From Serripes groenlandicus (Eukaryota > Mollusca > Bivalvia > Cardiida > Cardiidae), in contig JASEVX010000008.1 of the NCBI GenBank assembly GCA_031761405.1, forward strand, positions 67,233,265-67,297,264: 64,000 bases of DNA, in the 5' to 3' direction. A program made the translations under genes and the position numbers. The notes under the pieces were generated by a model. The model was not told the DNA's origin and did no database searches. It saw nothing but the letters and a program-made list of their open reading frames with translations. This document shows positions 1 through 12,095 of the stretch, in pieces. Position 1 is the stretch's first letter, and each line of letters opens with the position of its first letter.

Positions 1-3000
1 AAGGATCAGTTCGCTAGAGGGTTTAGGTCCGATACAGGACAACGACAGGGTTCCAGTAAGCAGAAGGCAGGTAATAATTCTTTCACTAATTGGAAATGTA
101 GCTATTGTGGTGGAAATCATAGATCGGACGATTGTAGGAAAAGGGGTAGTAGGCATAGTATGGCTGCTGTCGACGATACTGGTGGACGATTTACATCTGG
201 TGGAGATACTAGGAATGCAAGTACTGGTCCATTTGAAAGGTATAGCCACAATCAGGGTAACCAATATTTCAAGGGGAGAGGAAAGCCTCGAGGTCTGTAT
301 CGTGGGGGATTAAAACGAACAGCCAGTTCTAGTTTCATATATTTGTGTAACGATAGTTCGGAACAGCTAGGTGCATGTATGGAAAGGAATTGTCCTACCA
401 AGGAAGGCACAGTTAACGGAGTAAGAGTAGAAATGATGAGAGACACGGGTGCCACGTGCGTAGTTGTAAGGAAACGGTTAGTACAGGAACACCAGTTCTT
501 AGGTAAGGAAAGATGTTGCAAATATATTGATGGATCTGAGCATTATTTTCCGGTAGCAATGATAGAGGTGAAGACTCCATATTATGAGGGTACAACGGAG
601 GCGTTATGTATAGACACTCCACTCTATGATTTAGTTGTAGGTAACATTACAGGCGCGAAATATCCGGAACCCGGAGATGTATCAAATGCAATGCAGACTC
701 GGTCGCAAACAGAACAAAATCCTAAACCATACAGGAAAGTACATGTTCCAGGTAAGATTTTAGATATATCGCAAGCAGAATATCGCGACATGCAGATGAC
801 AGATGAAGCTCTGTCGAAGACGAGGGAAAAGGCGAATGAAAAAACTTTTCATAATTGTAAATGGGGCGGACAGGTAAGGTATCTGTTTAAGAACAAATTA
901 TTGTATAGGGAATTTGAATTTCCTAATCGGAAGCAGTCTTATCAGTTAGTTGTTCCTAAGACGTGTCGGGAAGCGGTGTTAAAGATAGCACATGAGTCAT
1001 TGATGGCAGGGCATTTAGGTATACGGAAAACTAGGGACAGAGCATTAGCAGAGTTCTATTGGCCAGGGGTTTGTTCGGAAGTCAGTCGGTATTGTAGATC
1101 ATGCGATATATGTCAACGAACGATGCCAAAAGGTAAGGTTCAAAAAGTACCATTAGGAGAGATGCCATTAATAGAAACGCCTTTTAAGCGTGTAGCAGTT
1201 GATTTAGTAGGACCAATCGAACCAATGACAGACAGGAAAAACAGGTACATTTTAGTCATGGTAGATTATGCTACAAGGTATCCGGAAGCCGTGGCTTTAC
1301 CAGGGATTGAGACTGAACGAGTAGCGGAAGCATTGGTCGATATGTTCAGTAGACTAGGAATACCGGAGGAGATGTTGACGGACATGGGATCACAGTTCAC
1401 ATCTAAGATGATGGCTGAGGTAAGTAGACTTTTATCCTTACGTCAGTTGACTACAACGCCATACCACCCAATGTGTAACGGATTGGTGGAAAAGTTTAAT
1501 GGAACATTGAAACGGATGATTAAGCGTATGTGTAGCGAGAGGCCCAAGGATTGGGATAAGTACATTAATGCTGCGTTATTTGCGTATAGGGAAGTGCCAC
1601 AGGAAAGTCTGGGGTTTTCCCCATTTGAATTACCCTATGGCCGGACGGTCAGAGGACCGTTGATCATTTTGAAAGAGTTATGGTCTGGCGAGGTCAATGA
1701 TGTTGAAGTGAAATTGACATACCAGTACGTAATAGATTTACGTGAGCGACTCGAAGAGACATGTAAGATGGCACAGGATGAGTTAAGTAAGGCAAAGTCT
1801 AGACAGAAGATATACTATAACAAGCGGGCAAAGGACAGAAATTTCCCGATAGGTGCCAAGGTTCTGGTATTACTTCCGGTAAGTCACAATAAACTATTAT
1901 TGCAGTGGAAGGGTCCATTTGAAGTGATCAAGGTGATGAATAAGGTAGATTATAGAATTAATATGAAGGGTAAGGAAAATACTTTTCATGCCAATATGTT
2001 GAAACAGTACAATGAGCGAAGTGCTGATGACGGTAGTAGTGATAAAGGTGTATTAGCAGTTGTTTGTTCTGCAGTTATTGAAGATAGTGAAGATCGGAAA
2101 TTAGATAATGCAGACGTAGATTGGGTAGATGAGAAGATACCTTTAGAGTGTCTTTCTAGAGTAGGTAACGAGTCTAAAAAAGATGTAGACGTTTGTAAAG
2201 AATTGTCTCCTGAACAGAGGGAGCAGGTTGACATGGTTTTGGAAGAGTTCGCCGATGTTTTGACAGACATATCGGGAACTACTTCACTTGTTGAACATGA
2301 TATTAAATTAAATACATCAGAACCCATCAGGTTCAAGGGTTATCCTATTCCATACCAGTCGGTGGCAACAGTAAACGAAGAGGTCAGTAAGATGTTAGAG
2401 TTAGGAGTCATAGAGCATTCTAATGCACCGTTTTCGAGTCCTATAGTATTGGTTAGGAAGAAGGACGGCACAGTTCGTTTCTGTATAGATTTCAGACAGC
2501 TAAACAGGGTGACAGTGTTTGACGCTGAGCCAATGCCAAATATCGAAGAGATATTCTCGAAGGTATCGAGGGCAAAGTATTTCACTAAAATTGATTTTAG
2601 TAAGGGTTATTGGCAGGTGCCGTTGACAGAGCAGGCGAAAGATATGACGTCTTTTGAAACACCAAAAGGGTTGTTTCGGTTCAACAAGATGCCTTTTGGT
2701 TTGGTTTGTGCGGCAAGTACTTTTTGTAGATTGACGAGGAAGGTTTTAAAGGATTTAGATTTTGCGGATAGTTTCATAGACGACATATTAGTATTTACCG
2801 TTACATGGGAGGAACATATAACCGCTTTAAGAGAGATTTTTAGTAGGTTGAAGGTAGCCAAGTTAACAGCTAGACCGAGTTAATGTAGCATAGGATTTGG
2901 AAATCTGGAATGTTTGGGACATGTCATTGATAGGGCTAGTCGGTTGATGCCAGTTCAGGGGAAGATAGAGGCACTACAAAAAGCAGAAAGACCGATTTCG

Positions 3001-3609
3001 AAGAAACAGGTTAGATCTTTTATAGGGGTAGTTGGGTTTTACAGAACTTTTTCTTTTCCCAACTTTTCTGCAATTGCAGTACCTTTAACAGATCTTACTA
3101 AGAAAGGTCAACCAAATAAGGTTATGTGGGGAGAATGTCAGGAAGTTGCTTTTCAGACTTTGAAGAAAAGTTTAGTAGGTCCTCCTATATTGAAGTTACC
3201 GGAATTTGATAAGTCTTTCATCCTTAGAACAGATGCTTCAGACATTGGATTAGGGGCGGTATTGTTACAGGATTCAGAGGGTGAGAAATTACCAGTTGCG
3301 TATGCAAGTAAGAAATTGTTAGACAGGGAGAGAAATTACTCAGTAATTGAAAAGGAGTGTCTTGATGTTATTTGGGGAGTGTCGAAATTTCATAGGTATT
3401 TGTTTGGCAAGGAATTCATCTTAGAGACTGATCATCAGCCTCTGACTTATTTAAATAAGTCTAAGATGGCGAATTCTAGACTGATGCGATGGGCGTTATC
3501 TTTGCAGCCCTATAGGATGAGCATTAGAGCGATTCCAGGTAGAGAAAATGTAGGGGCAGATTACTTAAGTAGAGTAGAGAGTCAAGTAGAGGAATCAGAA
3601 AACAGTTAG
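1..3609 (+). pseudogene. Gag-pol polyprotein of a Gmr1-like Ty3/gypsy LTR retrotransposon (5' partial, one premature stop)
   Basis: The frame is open from base 1, so gag starts left of the window. Domains in order: a CCHC zinc knuckle (97-135; spacing CX2CX3HX4C), aspartic protease with DTG at 442-450, integrase with an HHCC zinc finger (from about 985) and a DD35E triad (Asp 1201, Asp 1381, Glu 1489), a GPF motif near 1912-1920, reverse transcriptase with IDD at 2776-2784, and RNase H (first Asp at 3232) ending at the TAG of 3607-3609. Integrase lies before RT, as in Ty1/copia, while the domains themselves look Ty3/gypsy. This is the arrangement known from Gmr1-type elements. Gag and pol share one frame with no frameshift visible. 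A TAA at 2881-2883 interrupts the end of RT, and the frame then continues unchanged to the RNase H end. No other lesion was seen, so the copy is probably young but inactive as read. Confidence 0.9.
2881..2883 (+). other. Premature in-frame TAA within the reverse transcriptase region
   Basis: The stop falls about 32 codons after the catalytic Asp-Asp pair. The same frame stays open for another 242 codons and encodes the rest of the RT connection and RNase H. It is a single substitution-type nonsense codon, not a frameshift. Confidence 0.85.
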
Positions 3610-3788
3610 TAAAATGAGTATTTTTGGCACACATTGGAGTCATGACAGCTGTGTAATCGTATATATATATATATAAGGAATGCAATACTAAGGGAAATTA
3701 AGATACGGGTTGTAAATAGTACAGGGAACGAACCTGGTATATTTTGTTAAATAGACAAAGTGTAACCACTTTATCCTTGGGGGGAACG
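3610..3788 (+). other. 3' untranslated leader of the retrotransposon with (AT)n run and polypurine tract
   Basis: This stretch between the pol stop and the putative 3' LTR is non-coding. It holds an (AT)n microsatellite at about 3660-3675. It ends in a G-rich polypurine tract (GGGGGGAA, about 3779-3786) directly before TGTTGTAAC, the expected position of the plus-strand primer. Confidence 0.65.
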
Positions 3789-4772
3789 TGTTGTAACAAA
3801 ATAGATTTGGCGTGGCCTAAATAAAAGACGGTCAGTCAGTGCAGGTTGGTCACGTATGGTTTTAACTTATCGCAGGATCGTCAGGGAGATCATTTTTTAT
3901 GAAGTTATTATCATATACATATGTGATAAGTGATATTAAGCATATTAAGAGTTCATTTCATGTAAATCCGTTGAGAATTAAGAAATTGACGGGTTTAAAA
4001 ACGTTAATTACGTTAAACTATGTTGCTATTTTCATTTGGCCTATAAATGTATTGAAACTGGTTGTTGATTGTGAATTACGATTTGCATGGGAATTTTGCC
4101 TGTCATCAGGAGACCCAGAGGTTGATTGGTGCTATATAAGTTACTCAAACATTTGTTTTGATCGTCAGTATCATAGGAGTCGCCAGACGGTTTTCACTCG
4201 TTATAGTGAGAGGTAGTTGATGTGACCAATTCACACGGCATATGGCCGTTTTATGTCTATGGCTAGTCCATATCGATAGCCAGACAATCGAAGTTCAAAA
4301 CGCAGAAGTTTGAAGAACCAGTGTGTGTGACGCAGTCCGCAACTTAATAAGACGTCGTAACGGGGGACATTAGGAGGAGTGCCGTCATAGGACGTGTAGA
4401 ACCATATATCAACAGTTGTGTGGCTTGTCGGTCCCGGAATCCAAGGATATACGCGACGCAGTATATATGAGTACATCGACTCGGTGAAGTCGGGAAAGGG
4501 AGACGTTTGAGTCCGAAGGACAACGTGATGAACATTTCCAACTATCATGGATAGTAGTGATTGGACAGGTTGAGTGATTTGGTTGAGAGTGTGGATGAGA
4601 GTGCGTGGGTAATTTTATCTTTATTGCCTCTCGATTTGTCAGGAAAGAAAGTGATTATTTAAAATTGGATATATTTCATAACTGTAAATTAAACATATAT
4701 TTTTATTCAAAGATCGGCGTTCAATTCTACTTTAGTGAGTTGTCGACCCTTGACCATCTTGTGACAGTAACA
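3789..4772 (+). repeat. Putative 3' LTR of the Gmr1-like element
   Basis: The start is set by TGTTGTAACA just after the polypurine tract. The proposed end is GACAGTAACA at 4763-4772, giving short inverted termini TGTT...AACA and a length of 984 bp. The 5' LTR is outside the window, so neither boundary nor target duplication can be confirmed by comparison; the right end is the weaker call. A TATA-like box lies inside at 4133-4140. ORFs of about 105 codons in this stretch have no recognisable domain and are taken as chance. Confidence 0.55.
4133..4140 (+). promoter_or_regulatory. TATA-like box in the putative LTR
   Basis: TATATAAG lies 345 bp into the LTR, with an inverted CCAAT (ATTGG) a few bases upstream at about 4125-4129. 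This suits a U3 promoter, by motif only. Confidence 0.4.
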
Positions 4773-4984
4773 CACAAGTGCTCCTGCATGAGATGGTTAT
4801 TAGGTAGGTAAAATGACATATATATTTTGATAAAAGAAGCTGTGCTTTTGCCGCTTTCATGATGTGAATAAGTGTAGGAACATATGTGGTGACGTCATTT
4901 ACATGACATAATTTGGTATCATCCAACCGACTGATAAGTTCACATGGGAATTATGTCTCAATAAGGAAACTGAAATTTTTCACA

Positions 4985-5390
4985 TCCCCGTATATTTCTA
5001 AAATCTTCGATATTTCTATTAATCTTCGATATTATTATAAATCTTCTTTTAATCTTCGATAATTCTATAAATCTTCTTTAAATCTTCGATATTTCTGTAA
5101 ATCCTTGATATTTTATAAATCTTCTTTAAATATTCAATATTTCTATAAATCTTCGATAATTCTATAATTTTGTTGATATTTCTATAAATCTTCGATATTT
5201 CTATAAATCTTCGATATTTCTATAAGTCTTTTTTAAATCTTCGATATTTCTATAAATCTTCAATATATCTATAAATCTTCTTTAAATATTAGATATCTCT
5301 ATAAATCTTCGATATTTCTATAAATTTTTGATGTTTATATAAATCTTCGATGATATTTCTATAAATCTTCGATATTTCTATAAATTTTCA
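4985..5390. repeat. AT-rich tandem repeat, unit about 20 bp
   Basis: Degenerate tandem copies of a unit close to AAATCTTCGATATTTCTATA, with units of variable length. About 20 copies; no coding potential. Confidence 0.85.
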
Positions 5391-5425
5391 CAGGTTGTTC
5401 TGTATTTCTATTGCATCATTGTACT

Positions 5426-5644
5426 TTAACTCTTTCTCACAGACAACAAATCTGCAGCAGATGACTTTGATAACATTAAAGCAAAACAATGAAAAATATG
5501 TATAATTATTGAATCACAATTGCAAATAGTCTGATAAAAGAAGAAATTGCTCATCATGAGCAATTTCCTCTTTTGTCATTCTGTTTTCCAATGCCATCTG
5601 CTGCAGACACATCAAAAAGTGTTTTTATAATGGAAAGGGTTTAA
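5426..5644 (+). mobile_element. TTAA-flanked MITE, complete but diverged copy
   Basis: It begins TTAACTCTTTC and ends GAAAGGGTTTAA. The inner parts carry the family marks: CTGCAGCAG near the left end, a central hairpin built on GAAATTGCTCATCATGAGCAATTTC (written here as arms around CATCATG), and CTGCTGCAG near the right end. Confidence 0.75.
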
Positions 5645-5874
5645 TGATACCAGAACATTAATGACATAAGAAACCATTTCACAAGACTGGTTTTATGTGC
5701 CGGTACTTACCAGACCAAAGTTGGCCAACTTTTGTAATATTTTGCCATAGTACCAGTCTTGCTTCAAGTACGATGGAATCTTTACTAATCTGTGTACCTG
5801 AAAAACAAAGCTATCAATTCTAATTCTTAATTTAGACATTGTCTGTTTTCAACTGCAGACACAATTTGAGCAAT

Positions 5875-6010
5875 CTGTATCTAATGACTTTTGAAAACAA
5901 TGTGGAAAGCGGAGAAACTGATTACACTAAGCAACTTCTCTCTTTGTCCAGAGACATATAAATGTTTATATGTCTCTGCTTTGTCACAATGTTTTCTTCA
6001 ATTGTATTTA
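5875..6010 (+). mobile_element. Degenerate MITE remnant
   Basis: Only the core is recognisable: GAAAACAATGTGG, a diverged central palindrome, then TGTCACAATGTTTTC. Both termini have decayed. Confidence 0.5.
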
Positions 6011-6716
6011 ATAGTAATGTTTCATCTCTGCCCAAATACACCAAACAATGTTCATGTGTATGACAGACAACAAATATAAGATGAAAGGTGGGATATTTTG
6101 CCATTAAACTGCAAAAGTTTCTTTTTAAATTCTCAATTCCAGCTATCACTATTTATTTCGTTAGTGATCCGGAACTCCCACGCTTACTGTATGATGTAAG
6201 AAATAAATATGACCCTAAGTCCCTATGCATAAATATCACAAAAATAGCACATAAGAAAGTAAATCTATTTTTAGAAGTGTTCTTCGAAGATCTCAAGTGC
6301 AGATTGTTTACACATTTAGTGACGTAATATCTTACGTGTCTACTGCATGGCATCCACTTCATTTTTTAGTGGTGAACACATTTGCAATGTGGACGGAATA
6401 TTTAAGACTAATGGCTAATCAGTTAAAACTAACAGCTTTATAGACTAAAAGAACCCAAGAAGAACGTCCCCAGTGTATTCAAGAGACATATCGGGTGTCC
6501 AAAAAAAGGAAGTTTGAACAAGTTTTCTAAAAGACTTGACTGGAGACACATATCCGTGGCCGAGAAGGATTTATATGGGCATGCCTTGTGCTGTGTGTTC
6601 TGAACAAAATTTTAAAAAATGTTTTAAAAGTGATAAAAGGATGTGATAATCAAAAATGAATCTTAACATTTAATAACAAGGCACATTGCATTTCAGGACG
6701 GTAGCAAGAAATCTCG

Positions 6717-7144
6717 ACCCCATTATCGGTTTATATAGGTGTGAATGGATGGTTTAACACACAAGTGTCATAAACAAAAGACTGATTATTGATACTTACT
6801 TACCTGTTGATTGATTATTTAAATGATATTGATCTGTTCTAAATAGTTAATCTGCTGCAGACGACTTTGAAAACATTTGGTGAGAAAAGGAGAATATGTA
6901 CATGACTGGTTGACTTCTGGATAAGGTATAGTTATATTAATGAATTAGGAAGATTGTGAGAAAAGGAGGAAATGTCCTCTATCAAACAATACTTCAAATC
7001 TTAAGAATACTTTGAAAACTATGATATAGGATAATTTATAACAATGTTAAAACGTACATCATTATTACATTAATCATTATCTAAATGTAGTGATTATACA
7101 ACAAAAGAACCATCATCCATTCACACCTATATACACTGGGGTCT
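6717..7144. repeat. Inverted repeat pair (about 37-bp arms, about 430 bp overall)
   Basis: The arm at 6717-6755 (GACCCCATTATCGG then TATATAGGTGTGAATGGATG) is matched in reverse complement at about 7107-7144. The enclosed DNA includes a fragment of the MITE family at about 6848-6980. It resembles a decayed small inverted-repeat element. Confidence 0.6.
6848..6980 (+). mobile_element. MITE fragment
   Basis: CTGCTGCAGACGACTTTGAAAACATT matches the family (given here as CTGCTGCAGACG plus ACTTTGAAAACATT), followed by GAGAAAAGGAG and a second GAGAAAAGGAGG. Termini are missing. Confidence 0.5.
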
Positions 7145-7907
7145 AAATTGGGGTTGACTATTCTTAGGAAATTGGGTCGAGAATTCTGGAAGCCGTCAGG
7201 ACTACTGCGATGCTTTAAAAGAATCCACCCTGCAGCTAAACATCATTCAAGTAAGTATAAAAACATCTTGCAAAACAGTTAAATCTTAAGAATTGGAAAA
7301 TGCACAATTGATTTTTATTCAAAAGCATTGTGAAAAGTATAATTGCATATTGTCAACAATTTGACCTTTTATCAGAATGCTTTCAAACATCATATGCTGT
7401 AAGGTCAAATGTCATCTTAATAAGATAAACACAAATGTAAGTTTCATCTGTATCATCAGTATTATAATAATTCAGTGAAGATTGGGATTTTCCGCACAAA
7501 TTGGGCGAGAACTGGTTGTATATCCGAAATATTGAGCGTGATTAATATAAGATTAAAGCTTATTTCACAAATGTAAAAAAAGATAAGTTTAAAGTCATTG
7601 GTTTAAAGTATAATAATCCAGATAAGACTACACAGAGGTACAAACTGGTCTAAAACAAAACTGGTTGCAGAACCCAAAGCTTGGCTTTTTGACATAACTA
7701 ATATACATGTATATTGTTTTCAATTCTGGTCTATTTTTTAAATATTAGGCTATTTAAAATGAAAAAGGTATAAATAGTGTTTGTAATCTCATTCTTTAAT
7801 TTATCATATTATTTTATAAAGCCACTTTTATTTGCAGTTATTGTCTGATGTCATTTATTAAAACAGCAGTCAATCATATTCTGCATCAAGTTTTTTTTTA
7901 AAACAGA
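7145..7907. other. AT-rich intergenic DNA, nothing recognised
   Basis: No ORF of note, tandem structure or family match was seen on either strand. Confidence 0.5.
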
Positions 7908-7908
7908 A

Positions 7909-8360
7909 TGGATTTAGAACATCCCATACAATCATGGAATAACAGTTCTGATGGCGATTACTGGAGAGGAAATTCATACAAGCAGTTAGTGATATACCCC
8001 TTGATCATTGGTACCTGTCTATATAATGAAAATATCATGCATCTTTGACTGTGGGGTAATATTCTTTCCTGCATTCACATCAAAACAGTAAATGGATTGA
8101 GATCAACCTGTACAATCATGGAATCACAGCTGTTATGGCGATAATGGGAGAGGAAGTTCATATAGGCAGTTAGTGATATACCCGTTGGTCATTGGTGTCT
8201 GTCAAAACAATGAAAATTGCATGCATCTTTGACTGTGGGATATAACTTCCTGTATCAACATCAAACAAGGGAATATATTGAGAGAAACCGATTTATTGAT
8301 GGAATTACAACTGTTATGATGAGGACAGGAGAGGAACTTCAGCTGATTACATATAATACT
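7909..8360 (+). repeat. Three tandem copies of a unit of about 180 bp
   Basis: Three consecutive diverged copies share a block with ACAATCATGGAATAACAG, GGAGAGGAAATTCATA and GCAGTTAGTGATATACCC, with the CATGCATCTTTGACTGTGGG block in the first two. The third copy is the most diverged and is truncated. Confidence 0.7.
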
Positions 8361-8465
8361 AATGGATTCATATCAAGCTTGTTTTATCTAATTAAATGTA
8401 GTATATAAAGGAAGTCTTGTTTTTTTATTGCACAGTTTGTGTTTTTTTATGATCAGGTTTTGTGT

Positions 8466-9414
8466 GATGTCCTTCGGTCACACGCCATCAACAATTGCCT
8501 TGTGAACAATCTACAGGCAACATTTTACAACATCCAATATGAATGAAAGTTTATCAGAAAATCATCTCCATCAAATCTTGGCCAAGTTATAGTCTGGGTC
8601 CTGTGAGGTGAAAAACTAGGTTTCAATGTCAATTTGAAGGAACATATTGAAAACACTCTGGATGCCTTATTTTAAACTTAAGCATGTTGAAATGTTTTCA
8701 GAATAATTGTTTTGATGATATCTAGGCTAAGTTTAAATATATTCGGTCGTAAACTAGGTCATGTTGGGTCATAAACTAAGTCACTCCACCAAATTGAAGG
8801 AAAATCTTGTTAGTCTAGAAACCACACTTTGCCTTCAGCAGCTTGAGGCTTTGTCAGAATGTTTGTCTTGACTATATCTAGACCTAGTAAGACTAAGGGT
8901 CATGGTGGGTCAAAAACTAGGTCACTCGACCAAATTGAAGGAACATTTTGTTAACACTCAGACATTTTAAATGTTGCATTTTTTATTTTAACATGTTGAA
9001 ATTTTGACAGAATTGGTGTTTTGGTGAAATATAGGTCATGTTGGATAAAAACAACAATGAGGTCCAAAGAAAAACATTTGAGAAAAATCTTGTAAACAGC
9101 TTGACCTCAAGGTTTGATTCAGCATCTTGAAACTTTGTAAGAATGTTCGCCTGATGATTATTGATATCTAGGCCAAGTTCAAATATTGGTCAAGTTGGGT
9201 CAAACATAAGGTCATTAGACCAAATTAAAGGAAAATCTTGTTAACACTCTGACAGCTGTTCTTTTAATGTTAGCATGTTGAAACTTTGGCAGAATGGATG
9301 TTTTGAAATGTTGATTGGTCAAAAACATGGCCATCAGGGGGTAGGGCTGTTTGGAGATTTAATTTTTGCATAATGGCCGTGGAGCGATACTGGCCCTCTT
9401 GGGCCTCTTGTTTT
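8466..9414 (-). repeat. Interspersed bivalve-type repeat with internal subrepeats, minus orientation
   Basis: Its right end reads, in reverse complement, AACAAGAGGCCCAAGAGGGC, the same start as the plus-oriented copy at about 37,922. Inside are about four diverged subrepeats (GGTCACTC..CCAAATTGAAGG..AATCTTGTTA) that are the reverse complement of the subrepeats at 31.5-33.2 kb. No protein is encoded. Confidence 0.7.
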
Positions 9415-10320
9415 ACCTTTCTGTATTGATTATGATCATGTGATGAATTGAATGTCAAAATTGTTGAAGATTTGACTTTGCACCAACAGATAAAGTAGGA
9501 ATAGTGTACAATAGCGGTCTCAGTTCCGACAGCTTGAAACAGATTCCTTTATCATGGTAGTCACATACCTACATGTTGGACCCATTATAGACGCTGTGCT
9601 CGTGATGAGGCTTTGCCTTTTTCATATTATTAAATTCTCAATATGTTAAATTAAATATCAGTTTGTATTAAGATTATGTATAAAATTAGGTAACCATACA
9701 TAGTGAATTCCTGCAGTACTATTTGTTTAGAATGTGAAGAAGGTGTCTCACTGATGTTAATAGATTAGCATTCTGCTTAAGTGACTTACATGAGATAACT
9801 TCTTATACTATTCGATTTTGATTCTTTCAATATAATTGTCAGTAAATTCTGCATGATATATTTAGTTCTAATTGTATTTTCGAAGTTGATTGATGAATAT
9901 ATATAATATTGTGAAAGCTATTTTCATTGTCTTAGTATTTGTTGTCACCGGTTAACCTCTCTAAGCCAAGCGAGTTATGATTATTTTTCCCCAATGATTT
10001 TTATAGTGTTTTAAGTTTATGTCTTATATATCATTACCCATTATGCTGTAGACATTAAAGGAGTTGACTATTGACGGAGTGTTTATTTACTATTTCCAGA
10101 ATTTATCCCCAATCACAACACAGGAAAAACGCAACATTAAACATCTATACATCTAATGATCAAGGCGTAATTGAACTGCATGCAATTATCACGTACTTTC
10201 TAAGTTGTTTACATGTTGTATACATGTTCGATATAGCGTTCCCGGGTTATCCGACCGGGTCCCGGCAGATATAATTCCATAATTTGTTGTTGTTGTTTAT
10301 GCATATCTAACCGGAAGACG
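9415..10320. other. Intergenic DNA, nothing recognised
   Basis: AT-rich sequence with no supported gene, tandem array or family match. Confidence 0.5.
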
Positions 10321-10324
10321 AAAG

Positions 10325-10690
10325 TGCGATATTAAAACATCGTCTTTTCGCGTTTTCGCCTTCGCGTTTTAGAGCGAAAAACGAGAAAACACGATAAGAA
10401 AGGGCAAAAACACGATGCGAAAAATATCACGTTTTCGCGCTATTAATATCGTGTTTTCTCGTTTTCACTCTAAAACGCGAAGGCGAAAACGTCTAAACAC
10501 GATGGTAGATTGAGGGCGGAAAAGCTAAAACACGATATTAATGATGCGATAACGCGATATTATTCGCATCGTGTTTTCGCGATCTTTTATCGTGCTTTCG
10601 CTCTATCGCGGCCAAGTTTATCGTGTTTTCGCGTCAATGTTTCGTGTTTTTGCGATTTCGCCCTTAGCGCGACAGCGCTAAACCACTATG
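10325..10690. repeat. GC-rich hairpin block built from TCGCGTTTTCG-type words
   Basis: Low-complexity words such as ACACGAT, CGCGTTTTCG and AAAACGCG recur. Arms at about 10,349-10,394 and 10,448-10,491 are nearly perfect reverse complements, so a 44-bp stem can form. A related but longer block lies at 42,090-42,710. Confidence 0.8.
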
Positions 10691-10824
10691 GCCCTAATTG
10701 GATTCCGTACAAAATAGCTTGTCCCCTAGCGGCCATATTTTTTTACCAATCAACATGGGTTGAAGGAATCTAGTCGAGTAACATTTTAACAAAATAATTT
10801 AAAAAGTTTGGGAGAAGGAGATTT

Positions 10825-11515
10825 GTTTATCACATGACAATGCTTGTATCCGATCTAATATACCTATTACGTATTTCTTTTTTATTATATGCCTGTACAT
10901 TTTCCAATGGAAATACATGCAGATTGACATGCGCAGTTTAGACACGACGGATTAAAATTCCGTATATACATGCGATGAAAATACAAGATTGTGACGTCAG
11001 ACAGTGCGCGGACTACTTTCAGCGAGGTTCCCGTTTTGAATCTGCGCTACATAGTAAAATATGCAGAAAAACAGTACTATTTAGGAAAATTGTTTCTATT
11101 GTATGTATCGAAAACCTAGCGTCAAATTTAATAAAACCCCGCAAGTAAAGATTATGTTGTCATTTTCTCCCACAAAACAATGGAAAAATTTAATTTGATA
11201 ATGTTATTGGGCGGGACTTACGTATTCGCATACTTTCTAGGGGCGTGGTCTAAGTATTGTAGTAAATATTCATCCGCCATTCATCTTTTCATTTCAAGAT
11301 TACAAAATTGTATCCCCAATAAAAAGATATTGAATCTGTATATATTTGTTAGTTCTTTTGCTCTTCATAGCTCGTAGGTATATAATAAAAGGAATATTAC
11401 GTGTGTAATGTAACGTGACCGAATACTAGGAAAAATGAAATCACGTCAGCGGTTTGACGTCATAACGCCAAAACCCGTAAATTTCATCTAGAAAAATTGT
11501 GAACGTTAAGTTCAT
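10825..11515. mobile_element. Dispersed non-coding element, long version
   Basis: The left part (TTTATCACATGACAATGCTT and following, 10,825-10,882) and the right part (11,400-11,515, with CACGTCAGCG, TTTGACGTCAT and AAATTTCATCTAGAAA) both match 51,308-51,494, where they sit almost side by side. The two look like long and internally deleted copies of one element. No transposase was seen. Confidence 0.6.
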
Positions 11516-11802
11516 GTTATCGAAATATACCTCATAAGTCACTTTATGTGATAAATAGAATATCTCATGAGTGTGCATTTATTATCACTTTTAATAAACT
11601 CGTTAACTTAGCTGAATATGACCTTGGCATAATTATTGGCGGCATTCTTATACGGTTTATGCGTCAGCAGGTGGGAACGGGTTTACAACCTTATCTTGCA
11701 TACAACAAAAACGCAGCGGACAACTTTGAAGATATCTCAGCGAAAGTATGAAAAATATCCATAAATAAGTCTTGTTATTAAAAAAAAGTAGAACATATTT
11801 TG

Positions 11803-11885
11803 ACATTGACAATTTCTCCTTCGACCACAATGTTTTGAAAAGTCGGCTGCTGCAGAGGCGTCAAAAAATGGGGGCTTAAACATTT
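11803..11885 (+). mobile_element. MITE right-half fragment
   Basis: CAATTTCTCCTT, CACAATGTTTTGAAAAG and CTGCTGCAGAGGCGTCA match the right half of the complete copies. Confidence 0.6.
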
Positions 11886-12021
11886 CCTGAGCCCAGATAA
11901 TCAATAGAATGTGTCATTTCATATTCACAAAATTCTTGAAAAGAGTGTATTGCTTCTCACATTGATAAGACATTGTGTTGAGCACACTAAATAAACAACA
12001 AATGGAAGTGGAAATCCAATC

Positions 12022-12095
12022 GCTAAACCCTTTCTCTGATACAACAATCATGCAGCAGACGACTTTGCACACATTTAGACAAAAATATAGATTGT
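12022..12095 (+). mobile_element. MITE left-half fragment
   Basis: TAAACCCTTTCTCTGATACA followed by GCAGCAGACGACTTTG matches the left terminus of the family. Confidence 0.6.

Noticed and set aside
1986..2861. Minus-strand ORFs opposite the retrotransposon pol
   Set aside because: They are shadows of the plus-strand coding frame.
3899..4548. ORFs of 105 codons on both strands in the putative LTR
   Set aside because: No domain, no conservation clue, and they lie between the polypurine tract and the element end, where LTR sequence is expected.
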